Positions 23,252 through 30,254 of a stretch of 42,653 bases of DNA are shown in pieces; position 1 is the first letter of the stretch, and the number at the start of each line of letters is the position of its first letter. The position numbers and the translations under genes were made by a program. Below the pieces are notes generated by a model. The model saw only the letters and a program-made list of their open reading frames with translations, was not told the origin of the DNA and ran no database searches. Source of the stretch: a virus; the IMG/VR virus record IMGVR_UViG_3300033149_002557, positions 1 through 42,653 of that record. One strand, 5' to 3'.

Positions 23252-23470
23252 GCCTTCGACGCTGATGAAAGTCGGCGTCGGAGGTATCTTCGGTCGAAGC
23301 TTCGGCCTCCCGTGGGTGCCTCATCCGGGAAAAACAGCCCTCAAAAGTAGCTGTGCAGCTCTTGATTGGTACGCGGCGGCGAAATTCACGGCTCGTTTGC
23401 CCGGCACAACCCGTAATATCGCGTCAGGTTGCACAGGAGCCCCGTGTGTGCGTCTTGAGGGCTGGGGGTA
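23252..23470 (+). ncRNA. Long structured leader before the methyltransferase gene
   Basis: From the expected start of transcription onward this untranslated stretch holds CGACGC...GCGTCG (23257-23280), GGAGG...CCTCC (23280-23310), and a perfect 10-bp closing stem CAGCCCTCAA/TTGAGGGCTG (23335-23344 with 23455-23464) around about 110 nt. It could be a riboregulatory leader or a separate small RNA. A short open frame inside (23265-23471) has no RBS and is rejected as a gene. Confidence 0.5.
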
Positions 23471-23519
23471 GTCCCCACCAATGGCCGCCGAGGCTCCAGA
23501 ACGGCCAAGGAACCGAATC

Positions 23520-24551
23520 ATGGCGACGGATGCCCGCGCACGGCCTACGGCTTTTGATTATACCGGCCTAACCGATGCCGAGGCAAAGGCGTTGGAAGGC
23601 CACGCAAGGGCCATTGACGCCACGCAAGACCGGGTTCGTCGAGTTACGGCCGAAGGCGTCCTGGCTCTTGGTCGGCACCTGAAGGCCGCTCAAGAGCGGC
23701 TGGCGAATTGCAAAAACGGCGTATTTGTGAAGTGGGCCAAACAACGGTGTGGCATCAGCACAGGAACCGCCTACAACGCCATTTCTGCTTTCAATACTTT
23801 CCAAAATTTGGAAAGTATATCACAGTTTGACGCCTCTTCCCTCTACCTTCTCTCCGCCGATTGCTGTCCCGAAAAGGCCACCACAAAAGCCTTGCGACTT
23901 GCCGACAAAGGCGAGCGCATCACGCACAAGCGGGCGCAAGAACTCATCGACGAGTTTACGATGGACGAGGAACCCTACTCGCCCGACTCGGCGGATCTTC
24001 CCGACGGTTGCTGTTGCGTCACCAGTCTTGATGAACTCGCCGGCGAACAGTTCGGGACGATCTACGCCGACCCGCCGTGGCAGTACGGCAACCAGAGCAC
24101 GCGGGCGGCGACTGACAAGCACTACCGCACCTTGACGGTTGACGAACTGTGCGCGATGTCGGTTGGTGACCTGGCAGCGGACGATGCCCACCTGCACTTA
24201 TGGACTACAAACGGATTTCTGCCGGATGCGTTTCGCGTCATCGCGGCGTGGGGATTCGATTACAAGTCATGTTTCGTATGGGTGAAGCCGCAGATGGGTA
24301 TCGGCAATTATTGGCGAGTCTCCCACGAATTCTTGCTGCTTGGTGTGCGGGGCGATGCGACACGATTCAATATGCGGGACAAGATGAGTTGGCTTCAAGC
24401 CGACCGCACGAAACATAGCGCGAAGCCGGAAGTAGTGAGTCAGATAATCGAACAGGTTAGTCCCGGCCCATTTCTGGAACTATTCGGGCGCCGGCCGGCG
24501 AAGGGCTGGACGGTGTTCGGGAACCAGATAGAGGCCAGGTTATTCGCATGA
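23520..24551 (+). CDS. MT-A70-type DNA adenine methyltransferase
   Basis: 343-residue protein. The C-terminal part is an MT-A70 methyltransferase with the catalytic DPPW in TIYADPPWQYGN, then HLHLWTTNGFLPDAF, WVKPQMGIGNYWR and a terminal FLELFGRRPAKGWTVFGNQ. The N-terminal 170 residues (LGRHLKAAQERLANCKNGVFVKWAKQRCGISTGTAYN) resemble a DUF3102-like DNA-binding domain. Likely N6-adenine methylation of phage DNA. ATG 23520 has AAGGAACC upstream; 23481 is an in-frame alternative. It overlaps the next gene at ATGA. Confidence 0.88.
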   Translation: MATDARARPTAFDYTGLTDAEAKALEGHARAIDATQDRVRRVTAEGVLALGRHLKAAQERLANCKNGVFVKWAKQRCGISTGTAYNAISAFNTFQNLESISQFDASSLYLLSADCCPEKATTKALRLADKGERITHKRAQELIDEFTMDEEPYSPDSADLPDGCCCVTSLDELAGEQFGTIYADPPWQYGNQSTRAATDKHYRTLTVDELCAMSVGDLAADDAHLHLWTTNGFLPDAFRVIAAWGFDYKSCFVWVKPQMGIGNYWRVSHEFLLLGVRGDATRFNMRDKMSWLQADRTKHSAKPEVVSQIIEQVSPGPFLELFGRRPAKGWTVFGNQIEARLFA

Positions 24552-25165
24552 CTGAACAAGATGCTCAAGAGCGGATTTGGAACATGGGCGCGGAACGCCT
24601 TGGGCAATTTGGTGAAGCAATATGGGCGCGGATATTCAAGGCATCAAACGTGAACTACATTCCGCTACACCAGATGATCGGCGATGGTGCTCCGATGGCT
24701 CAAGGGCAAGACAAAATGATACTACCGGATTTCGACGTTGCCGGCGAGAAATGGTGCGCTTATGTTGATTCAAAGGCAAAGACTCGGAGTATCTTGTTCA
24801 GGCGAATGAAACAAGAACGCCACGGCATCGACCGACGAAACTGGCAACAATATCAACTCATCGCAAGCAAGTACAAGAAGACGTGCGGGCTGGGAATCGT
24901 TGAGGGTTTTACGGAAGTGCGCAGCCAATGGTCTGGTAGTTTGCTATTGGAAACACTAAGTAACCTTGGTCAGCCTGCGCTGGGTATGAATGACCAAGGT
25001 CACATGGTTTACTGGCCTCGTAAACTGTTCGTTGAACTGGACCGATGGAGCGCGCTGGAGTTGTTAGCCATTGCCAATGGACAACTCAAAGTTAGCTACG
25101 AACATGAATTGACTCATATATTCTACACGCGGCATTTTAAGCAGCAACAACTATTTTCTTGCTGA
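24548..25165 (+). CDS. PD-(D/E)XK-type nuclease candidate
   Basis: 205-residue protein translated from an ATGA overlap with the adenine methyltransferase. Likely active-site pattern: Glu23 (FGEAIW), Asp61 (LPDFDV) and Asp74-Ser-Lys76 (YVDSKAK), which fits a D-x-K version of the PD-(D/E)XK core. Pairing with a methyltransferase suggests a restriction-modification-like unit, but it could also be a phage repair or resolvase nuclease. A closer family assignment is not possible from sequence alone. Confidence 0.6.
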   Translation: MTEQDAQERIWNMGAERLGQFGEAIWARIFKASNVNYIPLHQMIGDGAPMAQGQDKMILPDFDVAGEKWCAYVDSKAKTRSILFRRMKQERHGIDRRNWQQYQLIASKYKKTCGLGIVEGFTEVRSQWSGSLLLETLSNLGQPALGMNDQGHMVYWPRKLFVELDRWSALELLAIANGQLKVSYEHELTHIFYTRHFKQQQLFSC

Positions 25166-25188
25166 CCGATAGACAGGGAACACGAATC

Positions 25189-25425
25189 ATGGATGACATA
25201 CCTCAACGGTTCCGGATCACGACGAATGGCCAGCATTTCCGAGTCGAGCGACTCCACAAGCCGTGGTTTTGCCGCGTTGCAATTTGGCAGCCCGATTACC
25301 AGGCAAACGGTAAGTACGGTTGTTTCCCCGATGTCGAGTCAGCAAAGCAAGCCAAGGCCGCGGCGATCGCCAGGGAGCGGGCACGGCTGCGCGGCTGGCA
25401 GCCCATCGAGGAGGACACCCCATGA
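25189..25425 (+). CDS. Small protein, relative of the protein at 1848-2156
   Basis: 78-residue protein sharing RFRITTNGQHFRVERL at its start and ERARLRGWQP at its end with the 1848-2156 protein; 30 bp are identical at the DNA level. The middle differs. It ends in an ATGA overlap with the next gene. Function unknown. Confidence 0.7.
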   Translation: MDDIPQRFRITTNGQHFRVERLHKPWFCRVAIWQPDYQANGKYGCFPDVESAKQAKAAAIARERARLRGWQPIEEDTP

Positions 25426-25637
25426 TGTACCTCGACTTTATCCGCGATCATCCACTCGTCGGCTGGCTGTTTGGCGGCATGATCGTCAGCAGCGTGATCG
25501 GCGGCATGATCGTCTCCGCTTGGAGCCGAGCTGCTGAGCGACGGCGGTGGACCAGGACGGCAACCCCGCTGCTTGAAGAATACGAAAAGATTCGCCAGCG
25601 ACAACGGACACAGGACCGCGAAGGAAATAAGGAATAA
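25422..25637 (+). CDS. Small membrane protein with glycine zipper
   Basis: 71-residue protein starting in an ATGATG overlapping the upstream stop. One membrane helix WLFGGMIVSSVIGGMIVSAW contains GGMIVS twice, a glycine-zipper-like pattern that favours oligomerisation, followed by a charged C-terminus (RRRWTRTATPLLEEYEKIRQRQR). It may act in superinfection exclusion or membrane anchoring, but this is only a suggestion. Confidence 0.65.
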   Translation: MMYLDFIRDHPLVGWLFGGMIVSSVIGGMIVSAWSRAAERRRWTRTATPLLEEYEKIRQRQRTQDREGNKE

Positions 25638-25651
25638 CCCCCATGTTCCAC

Positions 25652-25737
25652 GGGAGTCACCACCATCAATTTGCTCTTTTCCTGGCGCCGGTCGGTGCGC
25701 GTTCGGGTGACTCCCGCGTGCCGGCCGGTGTTTTTTG
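25652..25737 (+). ncRNA. Terminator with upstream complement to its loop (switch-like)
   Basis: CCGGTCGGTGCGC (25689-25701) pairs with GCGTGCCGGCCGG (25717-25729), 13 bp with three G-U pairs, followed by TGTTTTTT. Its loop contains GGTGACTCCC (25707-25716), which is exactly complementary to GGGAGTCACC (25653-25662). The two pairings cross, so the RNA can form a pseudoknot or switch between two states. This architecture is attenuator- or riboswitch-like. Confidence 0.65.
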
Positions 25738-25751
25738 TATAGGGTGAGGCC

Positions 25752-25964
25752 ATGAATCAGCGATGGCGAATCACGGCGAACGGCAAGCTGTTGTGCGTTG
25801 ACTATGGCCCGGCGATGTACCAGCTTGACACCTTGTGGCCGCCGGCCGGGCACCGGTGCCGGTGGCGCGCCGAACAAGAGCCGGGCACGATGTTCGAGGC
25901 GGTCGGATTGGAAGACAAGCGGGAGTTCTGCTTCCTCATTTCACAATACGAGCACGAAGGGTAA
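25752..25964 (+). CDS. Small protein with RWRITANG start
   Basis: 70-residue protein preceded by TAGGGTGAGGCC. Its N-terminus QRWRITANGKLLCVDYG resembles the start of the proteins at 1848-2156 and 25189-25425. The rest is distinct (TLWPPAGHRCRWRAEQEPG, FCFLISQYEHEG). Function unknown. Confidence 0.65.
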   Translation: MNQRWRITANGKLLCVDYGPAMYQLDTLWPPAGHRCRWRAEQEPGTMFEAVGLEDKREFCFLISQYEHEG

Positions 25965-25968
25965 ACAC

Positions 25969-26232
25969 ATGAATATGACAAAAGAGTTGCACTGCGAGCA
26001 TTGCCAGAATGTTTTTGAGGCTGTGGCGGATGCCATCAATTCGCACCCCAGGTTTGTCGCTGTCGCGTTGCCAAGCCTGGATGGCAAGCATGTCTGGAAT
26101 AAAGTTGAATATGTATCGGACAGCACGTTCTGCGAGCGCGGAGAATCGTGGCTGGATGTCGATGACGAAGTAGAAATCATGGCGCAAGCATTTGAGGAAT
26201 GCGCTCAATTGATACGAGGAACCAATGAATGA
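25969..26232 (+). CDS. Small hypothetical protein
   Basis: 87-residue acidic protein with CxxC (CEHCQNVF) near its N-terminus. Preceded by AAGGGTAAACAC, one of the recurring AGGGTAAA initiation contexts. The C-terminus is rich in Glu and Asp (DVDDEVEIMAQAFEECAQLI). No family is recognised. Confidence 0.6.
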   Translation: MNMTKELHCEHCQNVFEAVADAINSHPRFVAVALPSLDGKHVWNKVEYVSDSTFCERGESWLDVDDEVEIMAQAFEECAQLIRGTNE

Positions 26233-26361
26233 ACACACGGCGGGGGAGTTTGTGCTAGAGTGCCAGAACGCGGAGCCAAGCGGGGTCTACGTCTACCAGC
26301 CTCGTAGCCACGTGCCGCGCGGGTTATCCTCGGCTTGAAGCCCGTTCTCTCGCCGTGTTTT
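26233..26361 (+). ncRNA. Duplicated structured RNA, copy A
   Basis: ACACGGCGGGGG (26235-26246) pairs with CTCTCGCCGTGT (26347-26358) in a 12-bp closing stem with two G-U pairs, ending in TTTT. Four internal blocks are shared, in order, with copy B: AGCCAAGCGGGG (26274-26285), TACCAGCCTCGTAG (26294-26307), CCACGT (26308-26313) and CTTGAAGCCC (26334-26343). Between blocks the sequence differs. It precedes the 98-residue gene; GGAGAAACACGACC follows as RBS. Confidence 0.65.
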
Positions 26362-26393
26362 GAACAAGGTAAACTCAAAGGAGAAACACGACC

Positions 26394-26690
26394 ATGGCTG
26401 ACGTGTATGTTACGCAGTATCTCTTACCGCACGGCAAAACAAGACGGATGGTAACGTCGGTGCCCGATGATTTGGCGGACACAATCCAAATAATCAAAGA
26501 TGTTGGCGCGGTGCTGGAGGCAGAAATACTTACGACAGGCGAAGTCAGTGTGACTATTACGAGTGGGGAGTGGGGCGATTATGACATTGCCGTGGTGCCG
26601 AACGGCCCGCAAGTTCCGGCGGCCGTAGAGCAACTCATCCGACGATTTGACCCGCAAGAATACTGCGCCTACGAACAGCTACAAACATGA
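26394..26690 (+). CDS. Small hypothetical protein
   Basis: 98-residue protein preceded by AAAGGAGAAACACGACC. It begins MADVYVTQYLLPHGKTRRMVTSVPDDLADTI, then a beta-rich EVSVTITSGEWGDYDIAVVPNG. Lies between the two copies of the duplicated RNA, whose presence in its leader suggests shared regulation with the next gene. Function unknown. Confidence 0.65.
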   Translation: MADVYVTQYLLPHGKTRRMVTSVPDDLADTIQIIKDVGAVLEAEILTTGEVSVTITSGEWGDYDIAVVPNGPQVPAAVEQLIRRFDPQEYCAYEQLQT

Positions 26691-26693
26691 AAC

Positions 26694-26812
26694 ACACGGT
26701 GAGAGAGTCCCTTTGGGGATGTGAAGCCGAGCGGGGAGCCATTACCCTCGTTAGACACAACCACGTTGGGCTGCTCCCGAGCGCTGAAGGCCCACGCTCT
26801 CGCCGTCTTTTT
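26694..26812 (+). ncRNA. Duplicated structured RNA, copy B
   Basis: ACGGTGAGAG (26696-26705) pairs with CTCTCGCCGT (26797-26806), followed by CTTTTT. Relative to copy A, changes in the closing stem keep pairing (C-G to U-G; two G-U to A-U). Blocks AGCCGAGCGGGG (26725-26736), TACCCTCGTTAG (26743-26754), CCACGT (26761-26766) and CTGAAGGCCC (26784-26793) match copy A in order. It precedes the 74-residue gene (RBS ACAGGAGGTGAC). Confidence 0.65.
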
Positions 26813-26829
26813 GAACAGGAGGTGACAAC

Positions 26830-27054
26830 ATGAATCCGCGATTGACAATCATAACTCCGAAACACGCATGTGACATAGCGCCGTTACCCACAGAAGAAAC
26901 CAACGACCTGGAAAGTGCGCTGACCGCGATGCTGGTTGGTGCATACAAAGGCGTGGGGAACGGCGCACTGCGACGCAAAGCGAAGGCCATGCGCGCGGCG
27001 GCCGATAAATTGGTTGAAAGCACATTAGTGGAACAAATGAATCACGAAGGCTAA
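26830..27054 (+). CDS. Small hypothetical protein
   Basis: 74-residue protein with AGGAGGTGACAAC upstream. A helix-rich C-terminus (GALRRKAKAMRAAADKLVESTLVEQM) follows a short N-terminal strand. Its leader is copy B of the structured RNA. No known family. Confidence 0.6.
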   Translation: MNPRLTIITPKHACDIAPLPTEETNDLESALTAMLVGAYKGVGNGALRRKAKAMRAAADKLVESTLVEQMNHEG

Positions 27055-27058
27055 GGAC

Positions 27059-27967
27059 ATGAATATCGAACCACACACATTTACGCACGATGGCGACCGT
27101 GTGCTCGGCTTGCGGCGCTGCAATGCCGACGGCACCTCGTACCGTGGTTTTGCCTGGCCTCGCGAGGGTCCGGTGGTCGCCGACAACTGGGAACCAACGG
27201 ATTGTTGCGGGCATGGTCTGCACTGCTGGCCGTGGGGCTTGGGTCTGGGCGAGGGCTGCGACTTCGATCTGATAGAGGATCGGTGGCAGGTCCTGGAAAT
27301 CGACCCTCGCACGCCGATCGTGGGCAACCTGGAGGGCGGCTGGAAAATGAAATGCCGCGAATGCGTGGTTCGCACGTTCGACAATTTTTCCGATGCCTGG
27401 GATGTAATCGCGGCGGGACAGGCAGCGCTGATTGCATTGATGGCGGCCGGCGGGAAGAACAAACTTGTCGCAACGGAGGTGGGGAGCAAACTTGTCGCAA
27501 CGGGCGCGGACAGCAGACTTGTCGCAGCGGGCGCGGGGAGCACGCTTGTTGCGGTCGGCGCGGACAGCGAACTTGTGGCGGCTGGCACGGACAGCAGACT
27601 TATCGCGACCAGCAAACGGAGCAAGCTGGCCGCGACCGGCCTGGAGTCGTGTTGCGTGGCGGTCGGCGCGGAAAGCAAACTTGTGGCGGCGGACGTGGCG
27701 AGCAAACTTGTCGCAGCGGGCGCGGACAGCACGCTTGCCGTGGTCGGCAGGTACAGTAAGCTGACCGCAATCGGCGCGGAGTCGTGTTGCATGGCGGCAG
27801 GCGTGGGGAGCAAGGTGCGAGTCGGTGACGGTGGGGCGTTTTGCCTGCGCGGCAACGACCCCGCCGGCAACCCGCGACTTGTGGTGGGCCACGTCGGCGA
27901 AAACAGCATCGTGGCCAATACGTGGTACGAACTCGACGAGAACCTGCAAATCGTTCCGGTAGAATAG
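27059..27967 (+). CDS. Protein with decapeptide beta-solenoid repeats
   Basis: 302-residue protein. The N-terminal domain (GLRRCNADGTSYRGFAWPREGPVVADNWEP...CCGHGLHCWPWGLGLG) is a compact Cys/Gly-rich module, followed from about residue 135 to 260 by some twelve degenerate ten-residue repeats of the type SKLVATGADS and SRLVAAGAGS, encoded by roughly 30-bp imperfect DNA repeats. Such repeats form a small parallel beta solenoid. The C-terminus (LVVGHVGENSIVANTWYELDE) closes the fold. It starts 4 bp after the preceding gene. Confidence 0.75.
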   Translation: MNIEPHTFTHDGDRVLGLRRCNADGTSYRGFAWPREGPVVADNWEPTDCCGHGLHCWPWGLGLGEGCDFDLIEDRWQVLEIDPRTPIVGNLEGGWKMKCRECVVRTFDNFSDAWDVIAAGQAALIALMAAGGKNKLVATEVGSKLVATGADSRLVAAGAGSTLVAVGADSELVAAGTDSRLIATSKRSKLAATGLESCCVAVGAESKLVAADVASKLVAAGADSTLAVVGRYSKLTAIGAESCCMAAGVGSKVRVGDGGAFCLRGNDPAGNPRLVVGHVGENSIVANTWYELDENLQIVPVE

Positions 27968-28091
27968 GACCGACAGGCATGAGGCCGGTCGGAGGGAGCG
28001 GCGATGACGCCGCATTGACAGGACCGCAGTGGCGCGAAAGTGTGTCGCGGACGGCGCTCGCCGGCAAGGTGGCGGGCGGGCGCCGGCTTTT
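27968..28091 (+). ncRNA. Hairpin-rich intergenic RNA before the RecE-like gene
   Basis: Contains a GACCG/CGGTC hairpin (27968-27990), GCGGCG-ATGA-CGCCGC (27998-28013), and GCCGGC/GCCGGC (28060-28065 with 28082-28087) followed by TTTT. It resembles a leader with a weak terminator. No gene fits here. Confidence 0.45.
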
Positions 28092-28108
28092 GAGCCAAGG
28101 GCAAATAC

Positions 28109-28999
28109 ATGAGCAACGCCGAAACATGGACCTGCACGAACGAAGAATACCACGCCTCCCCGGGCGTGAGCCGGTCAATGCTGGAAGATATCGCCGAGCC
28201 GGCCCTGTATCATGGTCGCTATGTGACGGGCGACATCCCTCGACGAACGCCGAGCGCCGCCATGCAGTGGGGCAGCGTGGCCGATGAGATTGTCACGGCG
28301 CCGAGCGGCTTGGGCTCGACGATGCAATTGATACCGCCGAAGGTACTTAGTAAGTCCGGGGCCAAGGCCGGCAAGGCTTGGAAACAGTACGCAAATGAGC
28401 ACGCGGACAAAGTGCTGTTAAAAGAACCCGAGTACGCCGAATTCTCGCAAATCGTCGACGGCATACGGTCGAACGGCATGGCCCTGTCGCTCATCGAAAT
28501 GGCCACGCACCACCAGTTCAACATTCGCTGGACCGATGATGAAACCGGCCTTCTGCTGCGTTGCCGGATCGATTTGCTGCTGCCGGAAGTCTTGGTGGAC
28601 TATAAGACCTCTCGGGATATTACTCCGAGCGGATTCGCTAGTGAGATCGCCAACTTTGGCTACCACCGCCAAGCCGCGTTCTATCGCATGGGAGCGCGGG
28701 AGTTGTTTGGACGAGACATGCCGTTTCTGTTCATCGTCTCGAAAAACAGACCCGCTTACGGGTGCGAGGTGTACGAACTGAACGATAAGTCTATCGAGTT
28801 GGATGAGACCGGAGAGACAGTATACAGCTTCCCTGAGACGTTTTTGGAGATCGGTGAAAGGCAGAACCGAGCAAACCTGCGCCAACTGGCTAAGTGCCAA
28901 TCAACCGGTAAGTGGAAGACACCTACTAGCGGACAAATCATTACCTTGTCACCGCCTGCCTGGTTGGTGACGCAATTACAATACCAAGTGGAGGATTGA
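28109..28999 (+). CDS. RecE-like exonuclease, PD-(D/E)XK
   Basis: 296-residue exonuclease of the exodeoxyribonuclease VIII/DUF3799 type. Signatures: GSVADEIV, then CRIDLLLPEVLVDYKTS with Asp155 and Asp164-Tyr-Lys166 as metal-binding core, and YHRQAAFYR with Gln188. It should degrade one strand of double-stranded DNA to load the RecT-like protein encoded next. The next ATG follows a GGAGG at its stop, so the pair is coupled. Confidence 0.87.
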   Translation: MSNAETWTCTNEEYHASPGVSRSMLEDIAEPALYHGRYVTGDIPRRTPSAAMQWGSVADEIVTAPSGLGSTMQLIPPKVLSKSGAKAGKAWKQYANEHADKVLLKEPEYAEFSQIVDGIRSNGMALSLIEMATHHQFNIRWTDDETGLLLRCRIDLLLPEVLVDYKTSRDITPSGFASEIANFGYHRQAAFYRMGARELFGRDMPFLFIVSKNRPAYGCEVYELNDKSIELDETGETVYSFPETFLEIGERQNRANLRQLAKCQSTGKWKTPTSGQIITLSPPAWLVTQLQYQVED

Positions 29000-29001
29000 G
29001 T

Positions 29002-30207
29002 ATGGCGGGCCAAACAACGGAAACGGCGGGAGCGCAACCGCAAGTTACTACTCAAGAACAGGCGGCGGCGCTATTGGAGGTAGTGCTCGAACAGCACCCC
29101 GAAGAGCGCGGTCGCGTGGTGCGCGATGCGCTGCAACGCCAGGAGCGGATCGACCAGATCGAAGAACTGCTGCCGGATCAAATGAAGGGACAGGCGCCGC
29201 GACTGGTCAAGCGCGCCATGCTCACGTTTGCGCGGTCGGAAAAATTGATGCGGTGTACGCCGGCGTCGTTTATCCGCTGCGTGCTGGAGGCGGCCGAGTT
29301 GGGTTTGGCCATCGACGACCGGCTCGGCTACGCCATTCCATATAACAATAAATACAAGGTAGGGAACCAGACCAAGTGGCGGTTGGAAGCGCAGTTCCAG
29401 CCCGACTACAAGGGGCTGATTGCCATCGCTCGCCGCACACAACAGATCAAAGACATATATGGCGACGTGGTGTGCGAAAACGATGAGTGGAATCACGGGC
29501 GAAGTGGCTCGCAATGCCGGCTGGAACACGCGAAGCCGATCGACCGCGAGCGGGGCAAGGTGGTTGGCGCCTACGCCGTCGTGACGTTCCTGGATGGGAG
29601 TTGGCGCGACGAGGTGATGACCCTATCACAACTCGACCACGTGCGAAAAAAGTCGAAGGCCAAAGACAACGGGCCGTGGGTAACGGATACCGAACAAATG
29701 CAGATCAAGACGGTCATCAAGCGCTGCCTGAAACTGTATTGCGACGATCCCGGATTGATTCGGGCTATTGAATTCGACGACCGGGAATACGAGGACGCCG
29801 ACGGCGAGATTCACACTATTCGCAAGAAGGCCCGCGTCTCGCCGTTGAATGATACGATCGGCGCCAAGACGCCGGAGCCGATGGCGGAACCGACACCAAC
29901 CACCGACGCGACGGAACCCGAGCCCGAACCCGAACCCGAACCCGAGCCCGAACCCGAACCCGAACCCGAGCCCGAACCTGAACCTGAACCTGAACCCCGA
30001 GACAAGCACGCGACCAAAATGTTCCGGGAACTTCGCAAGCAACTTGCCACGGCGGATTCGGTAAGCAAGGTGTTGGAAATCGAGACGGAGTTCCTGGGTA
30101 TCAAGTGGACGCCTTCGCCGGCCGAGTCGGATGAAATCCGCAACATTTGCGACCAGGCCCGAACGGGAATCCGCGACACCCGGAGCACAAATTCCAAACC
30201 GTTTTGA
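29002..30207 (+). CDS. RecT-family ssDNA-annealing protein
   Basis: 401-residue RecT-type recombinase. Family segments: CTPASFIRCVLEAAELGLAIDDRLGYAIPYNN, LEAQFQPDYKGLIAIARRT, and GAYAVVTFLDGSWRDEVMTLSQLDHVRKKSKAKDNGPWVTDTEQMQIKTVIKRCLK. An insert of 14 Glu-Pro repeats (DNA 29914-29997, hexamer GAACCC/GAGCCC) separates this core from a C-terminal domain, which could bind single-strand DNA-binding protein or the host replication machinery. ATG 29002 lies after GGAGG; the TTG at 28996 is unlikely. Confidence 0.9.
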   Translation: MAGQTTETAGAQPQVTTQEQAAALLEVVLEQHPEERGRVVRDALQRQERIDQIEELLPDQMKGQAPRLVKRAMLTFARSEKLMRCTPASFIRCVLEAAELGLAIDDRLGYAIPYNNKYKVGNQTKWRLEAQFQPDYKGLIAIARRTQQIKDIYGDVVCENDEWNHGRSGSQCRLEHAKPIDRERGKVVGAYAVVTFLDGSWRDEVMTLSQLDHVRKKSKAKDNGPWVTDTEQMQIKTVIKRCLKLYCDDPGLIRAIEFDDREYEDADGEIHTIRKKARVSPLNDTIGAKTPEPMAEPTPTTDATEPEPEPEPEPEPEPEPEPEPEPEPEPEPRDKHATKMFRELRKQLATADSVSKVLEIETEFLGIKWTPSPAESDEIRNICDQARTGIRDTRSTNSKPF

Positions 30208-30254
30208 CGATCAGTATTGTGGTCACAGGTAAAGGATAGCACGGAGGTCAACGG

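Noticed and set aside
23257-23335. CTGATGA resembling a hammerhead ribozyme core
   Set aside because: The required GAAA overlaps the same bases and no stem II or matching cleavage triplet is in place.
23265-23471. 68-codon gene inside the leader
   Set aside because: No ribosome-binding site and the sequence is dominated by paired stems.
26849-28153. 434-codon reverse-strand frame
   Set aside because: It is antisense to the 27059-27967 and neighbouring forward genes, whose repeats explain the openness; no RBS or family match.
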